DNA from: Bactericera cockerelli
Lineage: Eukaryota; Arthropoda; Insecta; Hemiptera; Triozidae
DNA length: 64,000 bases
Reading direction: 5' to 3'
NCBI GenBank assembly: GCA_024516035.1
Contig: CM044957.1
Coordinates: forward strand, 3,755,017-3,819,016
Part shown: positions 40,625-64,000 of the stretch, one piece after another
Layout of the letters: each line of letters opens with the position of its first letter
Position numbering within the stretch: the stretch's first letter is position 1
Position numbers and translations under genes: made by a program
The notes under the pieces: generated by a model
The model's database searches: none
Told to the model about the DNA's origin: nothing
Seen by the model: only the letters and a program-made list of their open reading frames with translations

Positions 40625-41550
40625 TAACATTTTTCGAATTATTTTATTTTCTGGAATGAACAAATTTGTACATTTGGTTTTCAGGTTAGGTATCCACATT
40701 ACATGAGAGCAGTTTGGTAGAAGAGTTGGCTTCATGTCATTGATTGGGATGCCTGTATGCGAGGATTCTCTGATTCCCTTTGTCAGAGAGATATTTGCAA
40801 GGATTTCATGAGTTGCATATTTAAAAAAAAAAAAAAAAAAAATCAACGTGGAATTGAACAGTGTTAGGTTGTAATGGGTATTTGTGTTCAATGCATGTAT
40901 TATCCTCCTTTATTTGATAATGTGTAGCAAAAGAACCAAAATAACTGCAGAATTTCAGGTAGTACAAATAAAGTTAAAGTCCACTATTTGAAATATTACT
41001 AAAAATATAAAAGTAATAAAAAAACAATTTTTTCAAATTTCTAGCACAATTTGATTTTTAATTTTATTTTAATAATTCATGTTTCAATTTCAGTAGATTG
41101 GACAGTTTGGACAAAAAGTTGTACCTATAAAGTTGATTTTTCACTTGGGCAACTTTCCAAAAGACCAAGAGCATATGGCTTATTATGGGTTTGCCTAAGC
41201 AACATTAAGACATCTTCGAACTCTATTGTAAACAAGTAAACAATGTTGACATTGCTTCAGACTCTGATGCAGTGTTTCAAGACCTCTGCCCATTTTTTTA
41301 AAATTGATTTTATCATTTATCTACAATGTTTAAGAGCATACAAATTTCCCTCTAAGTACTATGTGTACTTTTACATTGATTTGAAGGTTGTGGGTTCGAA
41401 TTCCAGGTGTGTTTGGAATTTTTGTACAAAATTTTTTGCTTCTGGAATGGACTGTAAGATATTCTACCTTGAGGTCATTCTCCCGCGATTCCAGGGTTGA
41501 TAATTTTTGAAGCATATTGCTTCCTTGTTTACATTGGAGTAATTGGTGTT

Positions 41551-41757
41551 CTAGTCAATAAAACCTTGCCCCTTAATAAAACCAGTGGCAACATTGTAGC
41601 AAGAGACATTGCCTTTATTGCGTCACCAAGTGAGTGAAATATTTGTGTACTATTCAATAAAACCTTGCCCCTTAATAAAACCAGTGGCAACATTGTAGCA
41701 CAGTTATTTGTAGCAAGAGGCATTGCCTTTATTGCATCACCAAATGAGTGACATATT
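41551..41757. repeat. Direct duplication of about 100 bp
   Basis: CAATAAAACCTTGCCCCTTA followed by ATAAAACCAGTGGCAACATT and GCATTGCCTTTATTG occurs twice (from 41551 and 41650) with few differences. Confidence 0.85.
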
Positions 41758-41769
41758 TCAGTGTATACA

Positions 41770-42038
41770 TTTTTTTTTTTTTTTTAAAGTGGGGTTTAAC
41801 GTCTCTTTCAACTGCCATGGTCATATCACGACGGGGGTTTTACCCTCCATTCGCAGGAAACTCACAAACCTGCTACTCACTTTGACCTCACCCAGCCTGA
41901 GTGGGGCCGGGAAAAGCCAGCGTCACGAGAATTAGAATTTGAATGGTCACCCATCCATGTCTTAACCTCGCTGGATGTCGCTTCACTTCGGTGTTCTGAA
42001 GGGAACCGGTGTATTAAACATGCCATCGACGCTGGCTC
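41770..42038 (-). mobile_element. 5S-headed SINE, complete reverse copy
   Basis: Poly-T (A tail on minus) at 41770-41786, GTTTAACGTCTCTTTCAACT, AGGAAACTCACAAACCTGCT, AGCCTGAGTGGGGCCGGGAA, ATTTGAATGGTCACCCATCC and CGGTGTATTAAACATGCCAT, ending CGACGCTGGCT. Read on minus, the head aligns with 5S rRNA from its 5' end through box C (GATGGGTGACC). Confidence 0.85.
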
Positions 42039-43012
42039 AGTGTATACATTAAATGCTCTCCAATTTAATGGACTCATCCACCTGTACGTTACTAAGAAAT
42101 CTAAAATATTTAACTCTTCATCTACCTTAATAATTTATTTTTTACCAAAAAATTTCATTGTCAAAAATATGTTGGAAATGTTTGAACAGTTTAAACTAAT
42201 CATTTATTGAATTTATCTCGAAGAAACGTTCCTATAATTTTTAATGGTCAAAAAAGTTTTTGCTACACAATGGAAAAAAAAGTATAGTATTATGTAAAAT
42301 AATAATTAGGTACATATGTGTACCTAATTTCGGTTTCAATAAATTCATTGATTTTGTTCTTTAAAAAAATAAATGAAAAGGTCTTAGGTTTTAGGTAGAT
42401 GGATAGAAAACATAAGAACGTGGTGCGAAATAGTAAAAAATGTTCAATCACTTCTTGAAAAATAAAATCAAAATGATGATAAAGCTTAAAACCTTAAAAA
42501 GTAAAATTACATGTCCAGAATATTACAATTTACAATAAATACAATAAAACTCTTTTTCGTTAATAATAGGTTTCTTTTACAAAGTTTATCACAAATATGT
42601 AGATTATATAATTTACAATAATTCCATGTTGTCCCATTAAACAAAAAATTTAAAGGTGTCGGTTAAGATGTTACAAATATAGTTCAATATATTTACATTA
42701 AGTACTTACAGAATTATTTACATTACTGTACAATTATATAGTCATCATTTTTGTACCCTATATCATTACAAGACATAATTTAGAATAGATACTTTAGAAT
42801 CTATATTTAAAGAAAGAAAAAAAAAGTAGAATATCTTGGAACCTACAGGGTCTGAAAATTTATTTAGGTCAAGGAACACTTTACCAATAACGCTTTTCGA
42901 AAAAATCCAAGTTTTTCTAATATGATGGTATAACTTTCACAAATGTTGCTTGTAGAATAATCATTTCTTTGGTGAAATTGATCTGAATTCACCAAAATAG
43001 TCGAATTAGTTT

Positions 43013-43213
43013 TTTTTTTAAGTGGGGTTTAACGTCGCTTTCAAACCTGCTACTCACATTGACCTCACCCAGCCTGAGTGGGGCCGGGAAAAGCCAGCGT
43101 CACGAGAATTAGAATTTGAATGGTCACCCATCCAAGTCTTAACCTCGCTGGATGTCGCTTAACTTCGGTGTTCTGAAGGGAACCGGTGTATTCAACATGC
43201 CATCGACGCTGGC
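43013..43213 (-). mobile_element. 5S-headed SINE, reverse copy with internal deletion
   Basis: Same head and tail as 41770-42038, with the segment between GTCGCTTTCAA and ACCTGCTACTCAC deleted (about 60 bp). Confidence 0.8.
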
Positions 43214-44081
43214 TGAATTAGTTTAAAGTCGTTTTCTCTCAAGTAGGAAATTTGCATTAAAAAGGATAAACCTAACCTTTGCATTAAAAAGGATAAACCT
43301 AGAGAGGATCAGTTTGAAAAACCAGAGGGGCAATGCTGCTTTGAAAAATCCCGTGTGTTGTCTGTCAGCATTGCTATCAGAATAATTAAATTCATTGTTT
43401 TGTTTATAATAAATACATAAAAAAGGAAATCTACTTGAAAAACGTCGAATCCCTGATACTCTTCAGTCCTAGTAGCCAGTAGTTCCATCCAGTATAATGA
43501 AAAATAAAATAGGAATGACTAATAAGTACTTACATGTGCTCCTGTGAGCAATCTATATGATAGTATACTCTCATTTTTGTGGTAAAAAAGATATTAAGTT
43601 ATTTATTTCTCTATGCAAAAAAAAACTAAATATATTATTCTCATTAATTTGGGTGCCGCTTTTGTGGTGTTCTTACCACCCATTTTCGTTTTCTTACTAT
43701 CCTAACTATCTTGATCTCTTCAATGAAACATTTAAAAGAGTAGTTTGTTGGGAAAAAGGAACCAAGTAATTAAATAAAACAATAAATAGGAACAATTAAT
43801 TAAGTGCTCATAAGTTCACGTCAAATACCAAGTTCGTCAAAATTTCATTGACAAGTGTGGAAGAGTATCAATCTCTTTCACACTGAATTTAGAATGACTT
43901 TAATTCAAACATAAAACTTGTAACGTTTTTGCCACAAATGGCCGAGTCCATCAATTTTACAAAACCTCGCTTTGGATACAAATCTCGGATTGGAAAGGCT
44001 AGTTCCAAAAGAATTCGTCAAATTAGCGCTAGTGTGCCTGTATTGAGTGAGTCCAAGATTAAGGAAACATTGGTTTTGTCA

Positions 44082-44087
44082 TTTATT
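44082..44087 (-). terminator. Candidate poly(A) signal of ZMIZ
   Basis: TTTATT on plus (AATAAA in the gene sense), about 100 bp past the ZMIZ stop. Confidence 0.3.
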
Positions 44088-44188
44088 GATAGAACCGTCC
44101 ATCGATAAACAAAAACTACGACATTGTAAATCAGAATTCGTCAGAAACCCATTGGAGTTCAGCACCTCGTTCCACAATTCCAAGAACT

Positions 44189-58667
<14,479 letters not shown>

Positions 58668-58724
58668 CTGCAACACAAGAGGCAGGTTCGTTAGACGGCG
58701 ATTCATTAGATGTATAAAGCGGCG

Positions 58725-58940
58725 TACGAAAGGGTCAGTGGTTAAGCACTAAGCGGGACCTTCCGTTTGCCATGCGCGAGGTCCCGGGTTCGAACCCCCG
58801 CGCCGACAAAAAATTGTATTCAAAATTTGGATACAGTTGTTTGTAAGGGATACCTTCCGGTGCGGTCGTGTTGACCCAGCAACTAAATGGGAAGTATTGT
58901 GTCACTTCTCGCCCATCAGAAGGGAGGCATACTACGGACT
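58725..58940 (+). mobile_element. SINE-D, forward copy
   Basis: GGTTAAGCACTAAGCGGGAC, GGTTCGAACCCCCGCGCCGA, CAGTTGTTTGTAAGGGATAC, CAACTAAATGGGAAGTATTG, CCCATCAGAAGGGAGGCATA. Confidence 0.75.
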
Positions 58941-58941
58941 G

Positions 58942-59035
58942 GCTGTCCCGGCTGGCTTTCAAACCCACGACCGAACTCTGGATTACCAGTCAGACGCCTT
59001 GTAATCCATACTCAGTGGTCAAAGCTACCGGGACA
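58942..59035 (-). mobile_element. SINE-B head, reverse, inserted in the SINE-D 3' end
   Basis: GTCCCGGCTGGCTTTCAAAC, ACCGAACTCTGGATTACCAG, CTCAGTGGTCAAAGCTACCG. The SINE-D body stops where it starts. Confidence 0.6.
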
Positions 59036-59166
59036 GACCGGATCAATATATCTAAGATTTTTTTAAGCAATATTTTCATTTATTTGTACAATTTATTATT
59101 ACAATAAAAAATAATCAGAAAATATACGCGTCTTCAAAGTTTCAAACTGTGAAGAAGACGGGGATG

Positions 59167-59322
59167 TAAATCACACCCAGCCTGAGTAGGGCCGGGAAGG
59201 GCCAGCATCACGAGGTGTCCAATTTGAACGGTCACCCATTCAAGTCCTAGACTCGCTAAACTTCCGTGATTCTACGAGAACCGTCGTCGGTGCATACAAC
59301 GCGCCCTCTATAGACGCTGGCT
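59167..59322 (-). mobile_element. 5S-headed SINE, reverse, older copy
   Basis: CCAGCCTGAGTAGGGCCGGG, GAACGGTCACCCATTCAAGT, TCTACGAGAACCGTCGTCGG and CTATAGACGCTGGCT. Confidence 0.7.
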
Positions 59323-59339
59323 ACTCCAGTGTTTGTTTT

Positions 59340-59340
<1 letters not shown>

Positions 59341-59372
<32 letters not shown>

Positions 59373-59594
59373 TGGGGTTTAACGTCGCTTTCAACTGCCA
59401 TGGTCATATCACGACGGGGGTTTTACCCTCCATTCGCAGGATACTCACCCAGCCTGAGTGGGGCCGGGAAAAGCCAGCGTCACGAGAATTAGAATTTGAA
59501 TGGTCACCCATCCAAGTCTTAACCTCGCTGGATGTCGCTTAACTTCGGTGTTCTGAAGGGAACCGGTGTATTCAACATGCCATCGACGCTGGCT
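59341..59594 (-). mobile_element. 5S-headed SINE, reverse, youngest-looking copy
   Basis: A T tract of 31 bp (A tail on minus), GGGGTTTAACGTCGCTTTCA, GACGGGGGTTTTACCCTCCA, a 20-bp deletion, then a body and head almost identical to 41770-42038. It is flanked by direct repeats of CGCTGGCTACTCCAGTGTTT (59313-59332 and 59588-59607), a target-site duplication that includes the end of the neighbouring SINE. Confidence 0.85.
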
Positions 59595-59999
59595 ACTCCA
59601 GTGTTTAAAACGGAAACCGCTAGAAAAACTATGCTTACCACAAGTAGCCCGATTTGTGTGTCATTGCACACTGCACAGTGACTACAGCACTGCACAGTGA
59701 CAACACTATCGGTGTACGGCAGCACTAGGCCGTGTAGAAGACAACTATGACAAGCTAGGTAGATAGATAGCGACCTACATAGATGACATGGCCTATTATA
59801 TACTTGTTTATGTATAGTATACACAAGAACACAGGTATGGTAATACGGTTCCCTATGTACACAAAGAGGAGGCAGGAACAGTGTGATCCTATTGTAAGAT
59901 CCCATGCGGATACTGCTGCTCTAACTGTACCAGGACTAAAGGAAACAAGCTGCGATGATGCTCGGAGATAACCATTAATAATACTAACACTCCTTGATG

Positions 60000-60185
60000 A
60001 CCACCAGGCGAGGTTGATGCTCAAAGCATTTTCTACCACCTAACGGTCAGAGTCTTATTAATGTGTGGTCATAAACTCAAATTAATGAGGAAAAATTCAT
60101 TCACTGGGTGGGATTCGAACCAACGGATCCCTACGCTACCTGGACTACCAGACTAGCGCGTTAACCACTTGTGTACCAATGCACC
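60000..60185 (-). mobile_element. SINE-A, reverse copy
   Basis: ACCACCAGGCGAGGTTGATG, ACCTAACGGTCAGAGTCTTA, GGGATTCGAACCAACGGATC, GCGTTAACCACTTGTGTACC. Confidence 0.7.
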
Positions 60186-60242
60186 GTTTGGTCAACTTAT
60201 CTGACATCTCTCTGTTTTTTTTGCTCAATTTTTTCAACATGG

Positions 60243-60409
60243 GGCGGAATTATGAAACAGGATTAAATATCTATAATTTGTTTGTCCAAGCTACTATGCC
60301 TTAACAGCTGATATAATAGCGCTGTGATTGGTTGAAATTACCACCAGAGAGCGTGTTAAATAATAGTGTAGGATTAGTTAATCTCATCCTGCTTCATAAT
60401 TTGGTCCAT
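60243..60409. mobile_element. TIR MITE, second copy of the 228-390 element
   Basis: GGCGGAATTATGAAACAGGA arm, interior TTGTCCAAGCTACTATGCCT and AGAGCGTGTTAAATAATAGT, opposing arm CATCCTGCTTCATAATTTGG. Confidence 0.7.
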
Positions 60410-60424
60410 AGAGTTCATTCGGAA

Positions 60425-60605
60425 CCCGCTAACTTCGCTCAAGTTACTCAGCTTAGCCCACAAAGTCCTAACCTCGCTGAACGTTGCTTAACTTCATTGA
60501 TCCGAGAAGAACTGATGTATTCAACGAACGGTTTATCGCACATAGAAATGGTTCAGGATGAGCCAACATTCAAAGGTGTAGCCAAGCTGGTTACAACGAC
60601 AACAG
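60425..60605. mobile_element. 5S-headed SINE head (reverse) joined to repeat C
   Basis: TCCTAACCTCGCTGAACGTT and AAGAACTGATGTATTCAACG form the reverse head, followed by CACATAGAAATGGTTCAGGA and AGCCAAGCTGGTTACAACGA of repeat C. Confidence 0.5.
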
Positions 60606-61229
60606 AAATTGATCAAAAAGGCTGAACCCACTAGAGCAGAGAGCAGGTGAAACTCACAGTAAAAAAAGAAACAAAAAAAATATCACAGTCAAGTAGACCC
60701 AAAATACGATGGCAATACCCTAACCCTAACAGGCTGGAGGAATCACGGATCCTACCACTAGAGCAACCCTAACAGGCTAGAGGAATCACGGATCCTACAT
60801 TAGAGCAGCGTAAAATAGTCTATGATTACTCTCCCGTAGTCTATTGATTAGAGAGTGAGAGGAACACCAATTTGTTAAAGTGGCACATTACATCTCCAGC
60901 CTCCTCATCTGGTCTTCAATTATAGAACCCATGGATCCTACCTACACCGAAGCACTAGATCTCCAAACCAAACAGATTGAAATCGTTTGATTTGATTTTC
61001 AACCCTAATCTAATTCTTATTTATTAAACCCGCTCCGGCTGGTTGTTATGATCTGTTATTAGAGGATTGGATTTGAGACGAGGATGCAGCAGGCACAGTA
61101 CCGCTAGTTCCGGGAATGAGAAGGAATTTTAATCTCAACGCGTCTCGTGACTGTGGCAGGCTGTCGCTTGGACGAGTTTTAGCCGCGGACAGAGTCACCC
61201 CAATTCATCGAAGTCGTCTGCGACTGGCC

Positions 61230-61705
61230 GCGTGACGCAGACACAGTCGCGAGACGTAGGGGCGAGACAAAGGCGCGAGACGTAGGGGCGAGACATAGTC
61301 GCGAGACGTAGGGGTGAGACACAGTTGCGAGATGTACGGGTGAGACACAGTTGCGAGACGTAGGGGCGAGACACAGTTGCGAGATGTACGGGTGAGACAC
61401 AGTTGCGAGATGTACGGGTGAGACACAGTTGCGAGACACAGTTGCGAGATGTACGGGTGAGACACAGTCGCGAGACGTAGGGACGAGACACAGTCGCGAG
61501 ACGTAGGGACGAGACACAGTTGCGAGATGTACGGGTGAGACACAGTTGCGAGACGTAGGGGCGAGACAAAGTCACGAGACGTAGGGGCGAGGCACAGTCA
61601 CGAGACGTAGGGGCGAGACACAGTCACGAGACGTAGGGGCGAGACACAGTCACGAGACGTAGGGGCGAGACACAGTCACGAGACGTAGGGGCGAGACATA
61701 GCGGC
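61230..61705. repeat. 26-bp minisatellite
   Basis: About 18 units of GCGAGATGTACGGGTGAGAC plus ACAGTT or the variant GCGAGACGTAGGGGCGAGAC plus ACAGTC. The right third is the uniform CACGAGACGTAGGGGCGAGA form. The unit is rich in CpG in an otherwise AT-rich region. ORFs on the minus strand through it are artefacts. Confidence 0.9.
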
Positions 61706-62124
61706 GGGGCCTGTAGGGGTAACAGTGCCTTTAGAGTTAGAGAGTTCAGGTGATAGAAAGGGTGCCTAGGATGAAACTCGTCATCTCGTCAGAAGATCGA
61801 AATCCTGACAATGACACTAAACGGACTATTATGGTAATAGTACTTGGGGAACAAGAAATACCCAACCCTTACCAAAGACAATACTTACTATTTTACCGAA
61901 CACAAAAGAAATACCAAATTCATTACACAAAGGACCTAAAAGATTCAAGGTTAGTGAATTCCTTCTCCTCTGGAATCTCAGCACCAAATCTGTTTTGGAT
62001 CCAGGATTCTGCTCGGCCTCATTTATCCTTTGTATCCTTTACCTGATCCTGATTGATTTACAAGGGGGAGGGGGGTGACAGTACGGGGTGTAGAAGTCTT
62101 CGGAGATCAAGATGACGGAAACCG

Positions 62125-62330
62125 TGCACTGGTAGTCAAGTGGTTAACCCGCTAGTGTGGTAATCCAGGTAGCGCAGGGATCCGTTGGTTCGAATCTCAC
62201 CCAGTGTATGCAATTTTCCTCATCAATTTTGTGTTTCCACAAACAGAGTTTGTGACCACATAATAATAAGACTCTGAGGGTTAGGTGGTAGAAAATGCTT
62301 TGAGCATTAAACTCGCCTGGTGGTTTGTCA
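62125..62330 (+). mobile_element. SINE-A, forward copy
   Basis: CACTGGTAGTCAAGTGGTTA, GGTTCGAATCTCACCCAGTG, GACCACATAATAATAAGACT, ATTAAACTCGCCTGGTGG. A short insertion in the body reads GTTTCCACAAACAG. Confidence 0.75.
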
Positions 62331-62884
62331 TGGAAAAGAAAAATATACAGGTATATACACATATATGTTAAAAGGCGGGGTCATTGCCCTTGCCAATCTC
62401 GTCCACCCAACCATTAATGATTGCATCTGGCCATTAGCAAAAATGCCATCGGATGGTAAGTGATATAAAATGAAGTGATATAAAATCCTTAGTTTTTGAA
62501 AGCGAATAATCACCCTGTAAGATTCCTTGTTTTGCCCGCGGCTGAAAAATATTATCAACAAGTCTGATTCCATAGCCAGTTCTCATGAGGGTTGTAGCTC
62601 CCTGGCCATCCCGCACTCCTTCAGCAGGTACATGCCTGATTATTACCTTAAGCGATTCTAAAATGTCTTTGAATTAGTCAGGAAATATTAGGACTACCAG
62701 TGGCGTACACGAGAAAAAAAGAGGGGTATGATTTAATGGGTACGATTATTATTAACTATGGAATAGACTACAATGATTTAATACTATTATTCAGTAATAT
62801 TTTTAGCGTATATAATAGATTATAATGATTTAATAAGATGGGGGTGCGGTGACTATACTGGGTGTGGAAATCTTCGGTAATCAA

Positions 62885-63115
62885 GAAGACGGAAACCGTG
62901 CACTGGTGGTCAAGTGGTTAACGCGCTAGTCTGGTGATCCAGGTAGGGATCCGTTGGTTCGAATCCCACCCGATGCATGAATTTTTCCCCATCAATTTGA
63001 GTACGTGACCACATAATAATAAGACTCTGAGGGTTAGGTGGTAGAAAATGTTTTGAGCATTAACCTCGCCTGGTGGTTAACTTCCACTATAGAGTGTTAT
63101 TATTAGTATTATTAT
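62885..63115 (+). mobile_element. SINE-A, forward copy
   Basis: Same head and body as 62125, tail GAGTGTTATTATTAGTATTA. The sequence just upstream of both copies (GACGGAAACCGTGCACTGGT preceded by a GTGT-GAA-TCTTCGG stretch) is also shared, so the two arose by local duplication or share a longer 5' part. Confidence 0.75.
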
Positions 63116-63149
63116 AAAGTATACCTTTGGTAGATTTATTACTTCACTG

Positions 63150-63287
63150 ACCTCAGTAGCTTGGACGATAAGGCGCAGGACTCGTAACCTGGAGGTCGGT
63201 GGTTCAAGTCCCGGTTTAAACGTAGATATAGTAAAGCGAGTTTGAGTAGTTGTGATATCACGTAGGTGATTAACACAAATATGATAA
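63150..63287 (+). mobile_element. SINE-C, forward copy
   Basis: CCTCAGTAGCTTGGACGATA, GGTCGGTGGTTCAAGTCCC (B box), AGTTTGAGTAGTTGTGATAT, CACGTAGGTGATTAACACAA. The best-preserved copy of the family. Confidence 0.75.
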
Positions 63288-63439
63288 CTTCGATTTATTA
63301 CTTCGACACTGGTGCGTCCCTTTAATTCGGGTTCTCGGTGTTCTATTGATTCTGATTAAATTTAATCAACTCAAGACAGATATTTTGAAACACAACAGCA
63401 CACAGAGGAACCGCGACTCTCTTCCCAGACAGGGGAACC

Positions 63440-63585
63440 TTTAATCCCAAGGGATCCTGGGTTCCAGATTTCCAGACAGACAGAGAAAGAGAGAGAATTC
63501 TGGGTTCCAGAGTTCCAGACAGACAGAGAAAGAGAGAGAATTCTGGGTTCCAGAGTTCCAGACAGACAGAGAAAGAGAGAGGGTT
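63440..63585. repeat. 42-bp minisatellite, three copies
   Basis: TTCTGGGTTCCAGAGTTCCA plus GACAGACAGAGAAAGAGAGAGAA repeats from 63460, after a diverged first unit. 42 is divisible by three, so short ORFs run through it on minus. Confidence 0.85.
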
Positions 63586-64000
63586 GATGAGAGTTATGAA
63601 TTGTATCGGGATCCACAAATTCCAAGCTGAAGAAATATTATATTGTTCAGATGTTACAGACATCTGACAGGAGTATTTCATCTTATAGAAAGTTACAGAG
63701 AGGTCCATGTGAAATGTGAGTCCAAGATTAATATGTACTACCTATACATAGATATTCTGACATGGGTTTGTTATGTAAATTCGTTCTTTTCGTTATAATA
63801 GTTACAGAATCTTCAAAAGACGAGATCAACGATTTTATTTTATACAAATAGGTACAGTATGTCCATTTAATGTACGGATACGCGCGCATACACTGCAATG
63901 TAATTGTCCTGGTTTTGATAATCTGGAACTTGCATCTGAGGAATGCGAGATTAATACGATACGCTAACCCAGGAGCCACCCACAAAGAGTTTGGTAATAT

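Larger units (their letters stand above)
36320..44188. other. Gene-free interval between TBPH and ZMIZ (convergent 3' ends)
   Basis: Both neighbouring genes end into this interval, so it includes their 3'UTRs (AATAAA at 36630 for TBPH, TTTATT at 44082 for ZMIZ). The rest is two minisatellites (38.3-39.0 kb), a 100-bp direct duplication (41.55 kb), SINE-C (40.5 kb) and two 5S-headed SINEs. I see no credible exon. Confidence 0.6.
58668..64000. other. Right-hand interval with no gene recognised
   Basis: This interval lies upstream of the first visible ZMIZ exon and is probably part of a large ZMIZ 5' intron, since that exon starts in mid-codon. It contains SINE-A, -B, -C, -D and 5S-headed copies, one MITE and two minisatellites. 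I found no exon resembling the ZMIZ N-terminal domain. Confidence 0.55.

Noticed and set aside
59460..59594. A functional 5S rRNA gene
   Set aside because: The 3' third of 5S is replaced by SINE body and the copies are scattered and diverged, so it is a SINE head.
61179..61575. Three overlapping minus-strand ORFs of repeated SRNCVSP or SQLCLTRT
   Set aside because: Products of the 26-bp minisatellite (three units = 78 bp).

Overview
This is a eukaryotic window from an arthropod, most likely a hemipteran insect. The basis is two insect-type gustatory receptor (7tm_7) genes and orthologues of TBPH/TDP-43, ZMIZ/tonalli, survivin/deterin and MRPS24, all split by AT-rich GT-AG introns. A planthopper-like genome is my guess from overall character and is not proven. 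Gene models were built by hand from splice consensus, phase agreement and protein family resemblance.

Layout: (1) 1-1.0 kb, + strand, last exons of an unrecognised protein. (2) 1.5-2.7 kb, an 18-bp-period array of about 40 CAAGGTC motifs. (3) 2.8-3.9 kb, - strand, 5' half of a gustatory receptor (GR-1). (4) 6.8-13.6 kb, + strand, a complete nine-exon gustatory receptor (GR-2, 422 aa), head to head with GR-1. (5) 14.1-15.7 kb, - strand, survivin (161 aa, 11-nt first coding exon), with a TTAA-flanked MITE in its intron. (6) 16.6-22.5 kb, - strand, a LINE with two open ORFs inserted into an older tRNA-derived SINE. (7) 23.1-27.3 kb, - strand, MRPS24, whose large intron holds an antisense 5'-truncated LINE with an intact reverse transcriptase ORF. 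(8) 30.3-32.4 kb, + strand, a Myb/SANT-like gene. (9) 33.8-36.3 kb, + strand, TBPH (394 aa). (10) 36.3-44.1 kb, no gene recognised; minisatellites and SINEs. (11) 44.2-58.7 kb, - strand, thirteen coding exons of a ZMIZ-type SUMO E3 ligase/transcription cofactor (821 aa visible; N-terminus off to the right). (12) 58.7-64 kb, repeats only.

The most unusual signal is in the ZMIZ gene. Four consecutive splice sites around the SP-RING exon are each spanned by a tandem repeat that has copied the splice site itself: 16 copies of a 5' splice site (39-bp unit, in frame), about 21 copies of a 3' splice site (45-bp unit, partly in frame), a 47-bp array with several copies of another 3' splice site, and three copies of the donor half of the SP-RING exon. 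The window is also dense in SINEs: at least five tRNA-headed families and one family whose head is clearly 5S-rRNA-like.

Three exons (TBPH exon 1, two ZMIZ exons) carry one-base indels in C/G homopolymers that break otherwise conserved frames. The flanking exon phases show these are most likely assembly errors.
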